Shown one piece after another: positions 11,050 through 19,655 of a DNA stretch of 64,000 bases; within the stretch, counting starts at the first letter, position 1; each line of letters opens with the position of its first letter. The DNA lies in NCBI RefSeq assembly GCF_024623785.1, contig NZ_JANKBZ010000012.1, positions 268,592 to 332,591 on the forward strand, read 5' to 3'. Below the pieces are notes generated by a model. It ran no database searches and was not told where the DNA came from. It saw only the letters and a program-made list of their open reading frames with translations. The position numbers were made by a program, and so were the translations under genes. The DNA is from Archangium lipolyticum. Lineage in GTDB: Bacteria; Myxococcota; Myxococcia; Myxococcales; Myxococcaceae.

Positions 11050-12537
11050 TCAGGCGCTCGGTTGCTCGGGTGCCGCTGGCGCGGCCACCTTCCACACCGT
11101 GCCTCCCGCCGTGTCCATGCTCTCGACGCCCAGTGCCTTGAGCTCTTCGCGCAGCCGGTCCGCCTCCGCGAAGTTCTTGGCCTTGCGCGCATCCGCACGC
11201 GCCTGGAGCAACTGCTCCACCTTCGCCACGTCGATGCCCCGCTCCTTCACCGCCCGATCGCGCCGCCGCAGCAGCCACTGCGCGGGCTCGTCCTCGAACA
11301 GGCCCAACACCCCCGACACCTTCCGCACGCTCTCGCGCAGCGCCTGCAGCGTCCGCCCCACCTGCGCCTTGTCCTTCACCGGCGGTTTGTCCGTCAGCTC
11401 GTTCATCTGCGCGAACAGTCCCGACAGCACCCCGAGCGCCCCCGCCGTGTTGAAGTCGTCGTCCATCTGCGACTCGAACTCCGTCAGGAACCGCGCCGGC
11501 TCGCCGTACAGCGCCCCCTTGCCGAAGTCCTTCCCGCTCACGCGCTCGTCCACCTTGCGCAGCGTCTCGTAGAAGTACTCCATGCGCTGCTCCGCGTCCG
11601 CCAGGCCCTTGTCCGCGAAGCCCAGCGGGTGCCGGTAGTGCGTCGACAGGAAGAAGAAGCGCAGCGCCTCCGGATCCACCTTCCCCAGCGCGTCCCTCAG
11701 CCTCACCACGTTCCCGAGCGACTTGGACATCTTCGCCCCCTCGAGATCCAGGAAGCCGCAGTGCATCCAGTAGCGCGCGAACGTCTTCCCGCTCGCCGCC
11801 TCGCTCTGCGCGATCTCGTTCTCGTGGTGGGGGAAGATCAGATCCAACGCCCCTCCGTGGATGTCGAACGTCTCCCCGAGGTACCTCGCGCTCATCGCCG
11901 AGCACTCGATGTGCCAGCCCGGCCGCCCCTTGCCCCAGGGGCTGTCCCACGCGGGCTCCCCCGGCTTCGCCGCCTTCCACAGCGCGAAGTCCAGCGGCTC
12001 GTGCTTCTGCTCGCCCGGCTGCACCCGCTCGCCCGCGCACAGGTCGTCCACGTTCCGCTTCGACAGCTTCGCGTACTCCGGGTACTTCCTCACCGAGAAG
12101 TACACGTCCCCCCGCGACTCGTACGCCACCCCCCGCGCCACCAGCTTCTCGATGATGCCGATGATCTCCGGCAGGTGGTCGCTCACCTTCGGCGACACGT
12201 CCGGCTCCAGCAGGTGCAGCGCCCGGGCATCCTCCCGGAACGCCTCCACGAACCGCGCCGCCAGCTCCACCGCCTGCTCGCCCGTCTCATGGGCCGCCTT
12301 GATGATCTTGTCGTCTACATCCGTGTAGTTGCGCACGTACTTCACGTCGAAGCCGCGATAGCGCAGGTAGCGCACCACCACGTCGAACGAGGTGAACGTC
12401 CTCGCGTTGCCGATGTGGATGTAGCTGTAGACCGTCGGGCCGCAGACGTAGACCCCCAGCTTGCCCGGCACCGCCGGCTCCAGGGTCTCCTTCTGCATCG
12501 TCATCGTGTTGAAGAGGCGAATCGATGCTGCGGCCAC
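11050..12537 (-). CDS. cysS: cysteinyl-tRNA synthetase
   Basis: 495 residues. It charges tRNA-Cys. The class I signatures are visible: the HIGH-type motif in YSYIHIGNART and KMSKSLGN, with zinc-ligand cysteines in VYVCGPTVY and GWHIECSAMS and the histidine pair in FPHHENEIAQ. The frame stays open for 468 codons upstream, but this extension is low-complexity and overlaps the divergent FHA gene, so it is not coding. I place the start at the GTG at 12537, preceded by GGAGG at 9 bases, which gives VAAASIRLFNTM aligning with the LKIFNT start of other CysS proteins. ATGs at 12504 and 12498 would cut into the conserved start. Confidence 0.95.
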   Translation of the reverse strand: MAAASIRLFNTMTMQKETLEPAVPGKLGVYVCGPTVYSYIHIGNARTFTSFDVVVRYLRYRGFDVKYVRNYTDVDDKIIKAAHETGEQAVELAARFVEAFREDARALHLLEPDVSPKVSDHLPEIIGIIEKLVARGVAYESRGDVYFSVRKYPEYAKLSKRNVDDLCAGERVQPGEQKHEPLDFALWKAAKPGEPAWDSPWGKGRPGWHIECSAMSARYLGETFDIHGGALDLIFPHHENEIAQSEAASGKTFARYWMHCGFLDLEGAKMSKSLGNVVRLRDALGKVDPEALRFFFLSTHYRHPLGFADKGLADAEQRMEYFYETLRKVDERVSGKDFGKGALYGEPARFLTEFESQMDDDFNTAGALGVLSGLFAQMNELTDKPPVKDKAQVGRTLQALRESVRKVSGVLGLFEDEPAQWLLRRRDRAVKERGIDVAKVEQLLQARADARKAKNFAEADRLREELKALGVESMDTAGGTVWKVAAPAAPEQPSA

Positions 12538-12747
12538 GTTCTCGAACCTCCGCGAATCCGTCCGGGGTGGAACGCCGGACTCTAGGACTTCCCCACGGCC
12601 TCGACCACAAGTGCCTGACAGAACGGTAAAAGGACGGTGAACACTGCCTCCCCCTGAGCACTCCAGGCAGCCGAAAAAGGACGATCCTCCGCCTTTCTGG
12701 TGGCTCCCTATCTCCGTCTGCCGCCAAATCTGGGAGAATGCCCCCCG

Positions 12748-14064
12748 ATGACCCCTCCCAATCCCAAGCGCCCGCCCCGCTCGCCCGGCTCCCCTGGGGA
12801 TTCGGCGTCGCGCCAGGATGCGGAGGTGGAGCTCCCCTTCGACGACGATGAGGTAGCCCCACTCCAGGCGGACGACCCCCGCCCCCAGCGCGTCCCCCAG
12901 TACCCCGCCGGAGCCCGCCCCCGCCGCCGCCGCCCCGGGAGCCCCTCGCGCGAGGCCCGCGACCGGGAGATGCCCGCCCGCTTCGACTCCGGCGAGTACG
13001 AGGACCCCGGCCACGCTCCCGCCTTCCTCTACGTCGAGCGCGGTCCCGGTGCCGGTCAGCTCCTCCCCGTGAAGCAGGGCGTGCTCGTGCTCGGCCGCGC
13101 CTCCACGTCCGACCTGCGTCTCCAGCACCCCTCCATCAGCCGCCGCCACGCCCAGCTCACCCGCCGCGGGGATCTGCTCACCCTCAAGGACCTCGGCAGC
13201 CAGAACGGCACCTACGTCAACCGCGACCGTCTCTCCACCGAGGTCGTGCTCCACCCCGGCGATGAGATCGCCCTCGGCAACGCGCTCCTGCGGCTGCGAG
13301 GACCCGGCCCCACCCCCGAGCGGTCCCGGGCCTCCTTCAGCAGCCCCACCTCGTCGCTCCGCGTCGGCATGAGCTCCCGCCGCCTGGTGCTGCTCGCCGC
13401 CGCCACCGGCTCCCTCGTGGCCGTGTTCCTCACGCTCGCCGCGGTGCGGCTCGTGCGCTCCCGCGGAGAGGTGGCTGGCCCCGAGGAGCTGGTGGAGCCC
13501 GTGTACCCGGCCGAGGCCTCCCTGGCCGTGACTCCCGAGGAGTCCTACGAGGCTTCGAGGACCGACCTGGTCGAGCCGCTCCAGGCCGAGCCGGCTCTCC
13601 TTACCGAGCGGTCGGGTGGGAAGACGCGAGGAGCGGTCGGGACGCGGGCACTCAGTGCGCAGGCCCTCGTGGAGACCTCGAAGGGCTCCGGCTCGAAGCA
13701 GCGGAAGGTCGTCTCGAAGCCCCCGCCTGCCGAGTCTCGTTCCGCCGCCCAGGACTCCGCTGACGAGGCCGAAGCCGAGGCCCGCTCCCGATATGAGGCC
13801 GGCAATGTCGAAGCCGCCCTCGCACTCGCCCGGAGCGCCCACCTCGAGGCCCTGGCCTCCACGCTCTCCCGCTTCCAGGCCGAGTGGATTGCCGGCAACG
13901 CCGCGCTCGCCGCTCGCGATTCCGCTTCCGCGCTTCAGCACCTGTCCAACGCCCGTGAGCTCGATCAGGAGCTCGCGAATGGTTGGGGCACCTATGCGCC
14001 CTTGATTCGCAAGGCGCTCGCGCAGGCACAGATGCAGGAGAATAGGCAGGGGAACGAGCGGTAG
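12748..14064 (+). CDS. FHA-domain membrane protein
   Basis: 438 residues from the ATG at 12748 (GGGAG about 11 bases upstream); a GTG at 12700 would add 16 residues. Residues 1-85 are disordered and Pro/Arg-rich. An FHA domain follows at about 95-180, with VLVLGRASTSDLRL, SISRRHAQL and DLGSQNGTYVN, the residues that bind phosphothreonine. One membrane helix at about 211-232 (VLLAAATGSLVAVFLTLAAV) is followed by a 200-residue tail that starts disordered and ends helical, TPR-like (AEARSRYEAGNVEAALALAR). It likely reads out Ser/Thr kinase activity in the cytoplasm and carries an outside tail. No kinase is adjacent. It is divergent from cysS and ends at a hairpin repeat. Confidence 0.82.
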   Translation: MTPPNPKRPPRSPGSPGDSASRQDAEVELPFDDDEVAPLQADDPRPQRVPQYPAGARPRRRRPGSPSREARDREMPARFDSGEYEDPGHAPAFLYVERGPGAGQLLPVKQGVLVLGRASTSDLRLQHPSISRRHAQLTRRGDLLTLKDLGSQNGTYVNRDRLSTEVVLHPGDEIALGNALLRLRGPGPTPERSRASFSSPTSSLRVGMSSRRLVLLAAATGSLVAVFLTLAAVRLVRSRGEVAGPEELVEPVYPAEASLAVTPEESYEASRTDLVEPLQAEPALLTERSGGKTRGAVGTRALSAQALVETSKGSGSKQRKVVSKPPPAESRSAAQDSADEAEAEARSRYEAGNVEAALALARSAHLEALASTLSRFQAEWIAGNAALAARDSASALQHLSNARELDQELANGWGTYAPLIRKALAQAQMQENRQGNER

Positions 14065-14065
14065 A

Positions 14066-14098
14066 CCCTCACCCCGTCCCTCTCCCAGGGGGAGAGGG
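14066..14098. repeat. hairpin repeat copy 3
   Basis: The element starts one base after the FHA gene's TAG stop. The stem is the same, with loop AGG in place of AGA. Its orientation relative to the stop is opposite to copies 1 and 2. Confidence 0.8.
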
Positions 14099-14119
14099 CT
14101 GAACCCGGGGACCCCGAGA

Positions 14120-14152
14120 CCCTCACCCCGTCCCTCTCCCGGAGGGAGAGGG
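14120..14152. repeat. hairpin repeat copy 4, inside a gene's 3' end
   Basis: Fourth copy, 21 bases after copy 3. On the minus strand it encodes the last nine or so residues and the TGA stop of the gene 14123-14794, so the element has apparently inserted into, or become part of, that coding sequence. Confidence 0.8.
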
Positions 14153-14794
14153 GTGGAAGCGCTTTTGGAGGCCTCGGATCAGCAGTGCGCCGTTGGCCAC
14201 GATGAACGTCACCAGGACCAGCGCGATGAAGGGCACCCCTTTGTCCCCTCCGGGTCGTTCACCCTCCACCACCAGCCACAGCTTTCCGTCCTTCGGCTGC
14301 ACCTCCCCCCACTCCCTCAACAGCTTGAAGCCTTCCTGGTATCGTCTCGCGTCTTCCTCCGACAGCAGCCGCCCTCTCACCCCAAAGGGTCTCTGGTCCG
14401 GCTGTCTCGGCACCCGCCCCGGAGCCCACTCCTCCCCAGGCAGCGCATGCCGGCGCACCAGGAACGGCGACTCGCGCAGGCCCACCACCACGTACACGTC
14501 CTCACCGTCTCTCCCGTAGGCCCCTCGGGCCGTGGGGATTCCGTGCACCTGCACGTAGCGGTTGGATTCCAGCACGTCGTACCGGTACGCCCCCTCCGCT
14601 CCCAGCGTCAGCGGCGTCCTCGGTGAGAAGAAGTACGTCAGATCCTTCCACAGCAGTCCCAGCAGCACGCCCCCCACCACCATCGCGAACACCGCCACCG
14701 GCGCCCGCACCCCCACCCCACGCCGGCGGATCCGCGCCTCCAGCTCCGCGATGCGCTCGTCCCGCTCTTCCCGCAGCTCCGACTCGTTCGACAT
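14123..14794 (-). CDS. membrane protein with N-terminal coiled coil, hypothetical
   Basis: 223 residues. A short charged coil (ELREERDERIAELEARIRRR) is followed by a membrane helix at about 31-51 (VAVFAMVVGGVLLGLLW), a soluble region of about 140 residues (YDVLESNRYVQVHGIPTARG, YVVVGLRESPFLVRRHALPG) and a second helix near the C-terminus (FIALVLVTFIVANGALLI). The tail HPSPSGRGTG comes from a hairpin repeat. I do not recognise a family. The ATG at 14794 lies one base beyond the T-run of the cdnL terminator and has no ribosome binding site; a GTG around 14710 is a possible true start, which would remove the coil. It follows cdnL on the same strand. Confidence 0.7.
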   Translation of the reverse strand: MSNESELREERDERIAELEARIRRRGVGVRAPVAVFAMVVGGVLLGLLWKDLTYFFSPRTPLTLGAEGAYRYDVLESNRYVQVHGIPTARGAYGRDGEDVYVVVGLRESPFLVRRHALPGEEWAPGRVPRQPDQRPFGVRGRLLSEEDARRYQEGFKLLREWGEVQPKDGKLWLVVEGERPGGDKGVPFIALVLVTFIVANGALLIRGLQKRFHPSPSGRGTG

Positions 14795-14795
14795 G

Positions 14796-14830
14796 AAAAA
14801 ACCCCGGTCCCCACCTTCGGGGAACCGGGG
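14796..14830 (-). terminator. intrinsic terminator of cdnL
   Basis: On the minus strand a strong GC stem (CCCCGGTTCCCC pairing with GGGGACCGGGG, loop GAAGGT, one bulged base) is followed directly by six Ts. It lies 24 bases past the cdnL stop. This is the clearest intrinsic terminator in the window. Confidence 0.9.
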
Positions 14831-14854
14831 CTTTCTAACTCCGCCTCAGGACGG

Positions 14855-15349
14855 CTAGGCGATGTTGAAGATCTTCTTCAGATCCGTCTCGATCTCTTCC
14901 TCGGAGCAATCCTTGGCCAGCGACAGCTCCTTGATGAGCAGCGAGCGCGCCGTGTCCAGCATCTTGCGCTCACCGAACGACAGGTCCTTGTCTCCCTTGA
15001 GGAGGTACAGGTCGCGAAGTACCTCGGCGATTTCGAACACCGAGCCCGTCTTGATCTTCTCCATGTACTCCCGGTAGCGACGGTTCCACGTCGTGGAGTC
15101 GACCGAGATGTCCTTCTCCTTCAGGATGGAGTAGACCTGCTTGACATCCTCTTCGCTGATGATCTCCCGGAGGCCGACCGATCCCACCTTGTTGATTGGG
15201 ATCATGATCCGCATCCCGTTCTCCAGGATGCGCAGCACATAGAAGGATTGGCGCTGCCCGGCTACTTCGGTGTGCTCGATACCCATCACCTCGCCGACAC
15301 CCTGCCCCGGGTAAACCGCCTTATCGCCGGTCTTGAAGCTCGTCTGCAC
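14855..15349 (-). CDS. cdnL: CdnL, CarD-family RNA-polymerase-binding regulator
   Basis: 164 residues, the exact length of Myxococcus CdnL. It is an essential protein that binds the RNA polymerase beta subunit through its N-terminal Tudor-like domain and stabilises open complexes at sigma-A promoters such as those of rRNA. Visible: the RNAP-interaction domain at 1-68 (FKTGDKAVYPGQGVGEV, RIMIPINKVGSVGLREI) and the helical C-terminal domain with TTWNRRYREYMEKIKTG, which carries the Trp contacting promoter DNA. It lacks the AT-hook tail of CarD proper. The start is a GTG with AGGAGG 8 bases upstream. The gene is monocistronic by its terminator and divergent from comEC. Confidence 0.96.
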   Translation of the reverse strand: MQTSFKTGDKAVYPGQGVGEVMGIEHTEVAGQRQSFYVLRILENGMRIMIPINKVGSVGLREIISEEDVKQVYSILKEKDISVDSTTWNRRYREYMEKIKTGSVFEIAEVLRDLYLLKGDKDLSFGERKMLDTARSLLIKELSLAKDCSEEEIETDLKKIFNIA

Positions 15350-15553
15350 TCGTTACCGCCTCCTTACGATGGCTTGGCTTGACACCCGGCCTCAGAAAGC
15401 AGAGCACGAGTACCACAATCGACCCCTTCCAGCAACATTGAAGCCTTGACCCGCCCGGATTTTCCCGACTAGCCTGGGGACCTTTGTGTGTATGCGCTCG
15501 CTCGGTAGGGCGGTGCACCACGACGGGATGGATCGGGTGGGTGGTGGGGGTGG
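15350..15553. promoter_or_regulatory. divergent cdnL/comEC intergenic region
   Basis: 204 bases between divergent starts, with lower GC than its surroundings near 15360-15440. It must hold both promoters. I see the strong cdnL ribosome site at its edge but no -35/-10 pair that I trust. Confidence 0.5.
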
Positions 15554-18025
15554 ATGGTGGGCCGGTACTCGTGGCGCGATCTGACCGCGCGTCCTCTTTT
15601 CTTTCCCGCTGTGAGCCTCATGCTCGGCGCGGGTCTGGCCTTGAGAACGCATGTCATTGGTGGATTATTCCAACTAATGGCTGCCTCGGCCCTCGGGATT
15701 CTCTCCCTGTGGCTCGCTCGCCTGCCTGGCGCCCATCTGGGCGTGCTCCTGTGTCTGGGCTTCACCGGTGCGGGTCTGGCCACCCTGGAGGCCGGAGCCG
15801 ATGTGCCTCATGCCCTCGAAGCAGGAGGCACCACGGTGCTGGAGGGCGAGGTGGAGCGCGTGGACCGCTTCGAGGACTCCACGCGCCTCCTGCTCGCGGT
15901 GGCCCGTGTGGGCCAGGGCGCCGGGAGCCCCGCGCGCTTCCACGCGAGCCTCTATGTCCATGGAGAACCGCCCCCGCTCCTGCCCGGACAGCGCCTGCGC
16001 GCGGAGGCGAAGCTCAAGCCGCTCGAGCCCGCTTCGAACCCTGGAGAAAAGGATTTGTCCGCGACCCGGCGGCGGCAGGGGCTCGCCTTCTCCGGCAGCA
16101 TCCAGGGCTCGCGGTTGCTCGTGCTGTCCCCTCCTTCCGGCTGGCGCCAGTACCTGGTGCGCACGCAGGAAGGGCTCTCCCAGGCGGTGCGCGCCGTGGC
16201 CCCCTCGCCCGACGCCGCGGCCCTCTTCCTCACCCTGGCCGCCGGACAGCGCGCCGCGCTCGATGACTCCCTGGAGGAGGACTTCTCCCGGAGTGGACTC
16301 GCGCACGTACTCAGCGTGAGTGGGCTGCACGTGGCTGCGCTCGCGCTGATGACGCTGGCGCTGCTGCGCCAGGTGTTCGTCCGGGCCGGGGCGCGGCTGA
16401 GGAGCCTGCGCCGGGTGGATGCCCGCCGGCTGGCGGCCCCCGCCTCCGTGCCCTTCGTCTGGGCCTATGTCGTCTTCACCGGCAACCAGCCACCCGCGGT
16501 GCGCTCGGCGGTGATGGCCACCGTGGTGCTGTTGGGGCTCGCGCTCTGGCGGCGGGCCGATGGGCTCAACAGCCTGGCCACCGCCGCCGCGGTGCTCGTC
16601 GCCTGGGCGCCCTCCAGCGTCGTCGACCTGTCGCTGCAGCTCTCCTTCCTCGCCGTCTTCAGCCTGTTGCTGCTCACCCCCGCCCTGCGCGAGGCCATTC
16701 CCCTCCCGCCTCCGGACCCCAAGGAGTCCCACCGGGTGAAGCGCCTGCTCGCGAGCACCCGGGAGACGGTGCTGGAGACGTTCTGCGCGAGCGCCGCGGT
16801 GACGGTGGCCAGCATGCCCCTGGTGGCGGGCACCTTCGGCCGCGCGAGCCTCGCCGGCCTCGTCTCCAACATCGTCTGCATGCCCCTGTGCGGCCTGCTC
16901 ACCGGCTTCGCGGCGGGCGGCGCGGCCCTCTACGTGGTGGCGCCCGTGCTGGCCACTCCACTGCTGTGGGGCGGGGCCTGGGTCTCGGAGCTGCTCCTCT
17001 GGCTCACCCGCTTCTTCGCGCACGTGCCGCTGGCCACGATGGACCTGCCCTCCTTCGGCGTCACGGCTTCCCTGCTCTACGCCGCGGGGCTCGCATGCTG
17101 GGCCCTCGGTGAGCGGCGCTGGCGTCTCGGTGGGCTCCTCGCCCCCTTGGGGGTGGTGCTCGTCATCCTCCTGCCTCGCCTCGCTCCCGAGCCCGGTCTG
17201 CGCATCACCTTCCTGTCCGTGGGCCAGGGGGACTCGATGGTGCTCAGCTCTCGCGGGCACCATGTGCTCCTCGACGGAGGCGGCGTGCCCGGGGGCGCGG
17301 ACCCGGGGCAGCGGGTCATCGTCCCCTTCCTGAAGGCCTCGCGCATCGACAAGCTGGACCTGACCGTCCTCTCCCATCCCCACCCGGACCATGCGCTCGG
17401 GCTCGTCTCCACCCTGGCGCAGGTGCCCACCGAGCGACTCTGGCTCTCCGCTGGCAGCGCGGACGGGCCCCTGTCGAAGCAGCTCATCGCCGCGGCCAGG
17501 GAGGCCCAGGTGGAGGAAGTACAGCTCGGACACCCCACCTACGCGCTGGGAGAGGCCACCCTGGAGGTGCTCGGCCCTCCCGAGGACCGGGAGTTGATGG
17601 AGGGCGTGAACGACAGGAGCGTGGTGCTCCTGGTGCGCCACGGCGACGTCACCGTGCTGCTCCCCGGCGACGTGGAGGAAGAAGGCGAGGCCGCGCTCCT
17701 GGCGACCGGGAAGCTCGGACGGGTGACGGTGCTCAAGGCCGCCCACCATGGCTCGCGCACGTCGTCCACGGAGGAGCTCCTCGAGCGGGTGCGCCCCCGG
17801 TATGTCGTCTTCTGCGTGGGCCGCCGCAACCGCTTCGGCTTCCCCCATCCGGAGGTGGAGGAGCGTTACCGTTCCCAGGGCACCGAGTGCCTTCGTACGG
17901 ATGTGCACGGTGCCATCACCCTGGAGAGCGATGGGAAGGACGTCCGCCTGAGTGCCTTCCTGCCGCCCGCGGCCCCGGCTCCCGAGTCCCAGGTTGCCCC
18001 GGTGGCCTCGCGTCCCCAACCTTGA
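15554..18025 (+). CDS. comEC: ComEC/Rec2 DNA-uptake channel protein
   Basis: 823 residues. ComEC carries transforming single-stranded DNA across the inner membrane. Order: N-terminal membrane helices; a soluble OB-like domain at about 90-195; the competence domain with many helices from about 215 ([39 protein letters not shown]); and a metallo-beta-lactamase-fold domain from about 550, with LSVGQGDSMVL, LLDGGGVPGG, LSHPHPDHALGL (first His 608), LLPGDVEEEG and KAAHHGSRTSS. All three typical modules are there, so the protein looks complete. The start at 15554 lies in a G-rich stretch; exact start is less sure. Whether this myxobacterium is naturally competent cannot be told. Confidence 0.93.
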   Translation: MVGRYSWRDLTARPLFFPAVSLMLGAGLALRTHVIGGLFQLMAASALGILSLWLARLPGAHLGVLLCLGFTGAGLATLEAGADVPHALEAGGTTVLEGEVERVDRFEDSTRLLLAVARVGQGAGSPARFHASLYVHGEPPPLLPGQRLRAEAKLKPLEPASNPGEKDLSATRRRQGLAFSGSIQGSRLLVLSPPSGWRQYLVRTQEGLSQAVRAVAPSPDAAALFLTLAAGQRAALDDSLEEDFSRSGLAHVLSVSGLHVAALALMTLALLRQVFVRAGARLRSLRRVDARRLAAPASVPFVWAYVVFTGNQPPAVRSAVMATVVLLGLALWRRADGLNSLATAAAVLVAWAPSSVVDLSLQLSFLAVFSLLLLTPALREAIPLPPPDPKESHRVKRLLASTRETVLETFCASAAVTVASMPLVAGTFGRASLAGLVSNIVCMPLCGLLTGFAAGGAALYVVAPVLATPLLWGGAWVSELLLWLTRFFAHVPLATMDLPSFGVTASLLYAAGLACWALGERRWRLGGLLAPLGVVLVILLPRLAPEPGLRITFLSVGQGDSMVLSSRGHHVLLDGGGVPGGADPGQRVIVPFLKASRIDKLDLTVLSHPHPDHALGLVSTLAQVPTERLWLSAGSADGPLSKQLIAAAREAQVEEVQLGHPTYALGEATLEVLGPPEDRELMEGVNDRSVVLLVRHGDVTVLLPGDVEEEGEAALLATGKLGRVTVLKAAHHGSRTSSTEELLERVRPRYVVFCVGRRNRFGFPHPEVEERYRSQGTECLRTDVHGAITLESDGKDVRLSAFLPPAAPAPESQVAPVASRPQP

Positions 18026-18029
18026 GGCG

Positions 18030-18284
18030 ATGATCTCCGAAGACCTCGATCTGCGGCAGCTCACCGCCGACCTGAAGAACCGTCTCGCCCCGGGCGAGCC
18101 CGTGGGTTACCTGCGTGGCAAGTCGCTCATGCGCGACATGCTCGTCGACATGAAGGGTTTCTCCGAATACGAAGCCGAGGAGCTCATCGACACCCTCGAG
18201 CTGCGCGGCTTCCTCCGCTTCCTGGGGGACCCCACCGAGCGCTCCATCGCGGACGCCCACTGGGAGATCTCCCCGCACTCGTAG
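18030..18284 (+). CDS. 84-residue protein coupled to comEC, hypothetical
   Basis: The ATG at 18030 is 4 bases past the comEC stop, and GAGG overlapping that stop serves as the ribosome site, so translation is probably coupled. The product is soluble, acidic and helical (LRQLTADLKNRLAPGEPV, GFSEYEAEELIDTLELRGF), with a hint of a winged-helix-like end (LRFLGDPTERSIADAHWEI). I know no family. Codon use is like comEC. It is convergent with the next gene, 3 bases away. Confidence 0.72.
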   Translation: MISEDLDLRQLTADLKNRLAPGEPVGYLRGKSLMRDMLVDMKGFSEYEAEELIDTLELRGFLRFLGDPTERSIADAHWEISPHS

Positions 18285-18287
18285 CGG

Positions 18288-19487
18288 CTACTCGAAGACG
18301 AGCAACCCGAAGCGCGGCAGCGCATGGAAATCCCCCACGAAGAGGGGGGAGAAGGCCTGGCCTTCCACCTGCCGCCGCTCCAGGTGCTCCAACCGGTAGA
18401 GGTTGAAGCGCCAGCGGTCGCCCTTGGCCGGGGGCAGGTGAGGCACCTCGGCCAGCCGGGCGAAGGGGATGCGCATCTCCACCCGCCAGCCCTCGTCGCG
18501 GTCCGACGGCTCGTCCAACGTGCCGCGCACCTTCACCGCCGTCGTCATCCCCGAGTCCCAGCCCAGGTCCATTCCCTGCCGGCGCGCGGGGAAGTAGGCG
18601 TCGAACGTGACGTTGTGCGGAGACACCTGCATCTCGTTGTAGGTGCGCCCGTCCGCGTTGGCGTCGAGGAAGATCTCCACCACCTCCTGCTCGTAGATGG
18701 GCTCGTCCCGCTTGCGCAACGTGCCCCAGACGTCCGGATCCTCCACGTCGAAGGCGACGTAGAGGTGCTGGTCGTCGTAGGCCAGCCGAGCCTCGGTGCG
18801 CAGCGAGGCCGGGCGGCCATCGAAGCTGCCGCGGAGCACCACCGGGGCAGCGTCCTTCCACACCGCGTCGTCGAGCACCCCATCGATGGCCGGGGCCTTC
18901 GCCGCACGGCGGACGCTGTACTCGGGCAGCGAGGGGGCGGCCCCACCCAGCTGCGGGCCGAAGATGCGGTTGTCGCCCATGTGCGCGCTCGGGTCATCCA
19001 CCGGGAGGCGCGCATCCCCCTGCCAGAAGCCGAGCACCACCCGGCCGGGTGACGGAGGCATGGGCACCGTGTGGACGTCCTCCACCACCTTGCCCACGGG
19101 CCAGGAGCCCAGCGGCGCCGCGCCCGCGGCGAAACCGTGGTCCGCGTTGACCATCATCTGCCCGGTGGAAGGGTCCACCACGTGCACGAAGAACTCCCAG
19201 CCCTGGGGCATGGGGCGCAGGGCCTCGAAGTAGTGCGAGAGCTGCACCGGCTGGCCGGGCACCGCCACCGGCGGGGAGACGCGCGTGCCGAGGTAGCGCA
19301 CCCCGCCGCCCGCGAACGTGGCCCCGCTGCGCCAGGTGAGGTCCGCCGGCGCGGCGTCCAGCACGCGGGCCTGGGCGGGGGGCGGCAGGGCCTTGGCGCG
19401 GGGCTTCGGACCGGCCTGCTCGTCGCGGCAACCGGTGGCGAGCAGCGTGAGCGACAACAACGTCAGGAGGCGGAAGGGGGGGCGCAT
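18288..19487 (-). CDS. lipoprotein with CBM9-like C-terminal domain
   Basis: 399 residues. A lipoprotein signal (LLTLLSLTLLATGCRD, lipid Cys near residue 20) fixes the start at the ATG at 19487; the frame continues upstream without coding character. Residues of about 60-180 look beta-rich (VQLSHYFEALRPMPQGWEFF). Residues of about 205-395 match the carbohydrate-binding module 9/DOMON-like fold of secreted glycan and xylan proteins: APAIDGVLDDAVWKDAAP, LRTEARLAYDDQHLYVAFD, EVVEIFLDANADG, WRVEMRIPFARL. It probably sits in the outer membrane and binds polysaccharide or another small ligand; no catalytic domain is seen. It is divergent from the second FHA gene. Confidence 0.85.
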   Translation of the reverse strand: MRPPFRLLTLLSLTLLATGCRDEQAGPKPRAKALPPPAQARVLDAAPADLTWRSGATFAGGGVRYLGTRVSPPVAVPGQPVQLSHYFEALRPMPQGWEFFVHVVDPSTGQMMVNADHGFAAGAAPLGSWPVGKVVEDVHTVPMPPSPGRVVLGFWQGDARLPVDDPSAHMGDNRIFGPQLGGAAPSLPEYSVRRAAKAPAIDGVLDDAVWKDAAPVVLRGSFDGRPASLRTEARLAYDDQHLYVAFDVEDPDVWGTLRKRDEPIYEQEVVEIFLDANADGRTYNEMQVSPHNVTFDAYFPARRQGMDLGWDSGMTTAVKVRGTLDEPSDRDEGWRVEMRIPFARLAEVPHLPPAKGDRWRFNLYRLEHLERRQVEGQAFSPLFVGDFHALPRFGLLVFE

Positions 19488-19655
19488 CGAGGCCGGGAAT
19501 CCTAGGGCTCCCCCTGGCGGATGTCTCGGAGAAGGGACCCGAAGCCCGTCCGCCCAGGTGGATGGGAGACCGGAGACGAGACGGCCAGGAGGCGGCAACT
19601 CCCCGCAATCCGGCCCGCCCGGAGCGGCACCCGGATTGCTGCGCCGCCCGGAGCC

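Noticed and set aside
12538..13941. Long N-terminal extension of CysS
   Set aside because: The frame is open for 468 codons upstream, but it is low-complexity, overlaps the FHA gene and lacks homology; the GTG with GGAGG at 12537 gives the normal start.
14066..14152. Two close hairpin repeats as a CRISPR-like array
   Set aside because: Only two copies with a 21-base gap, no cas genes, and other copies are far away at gene ends. It is a dispersed repeat.
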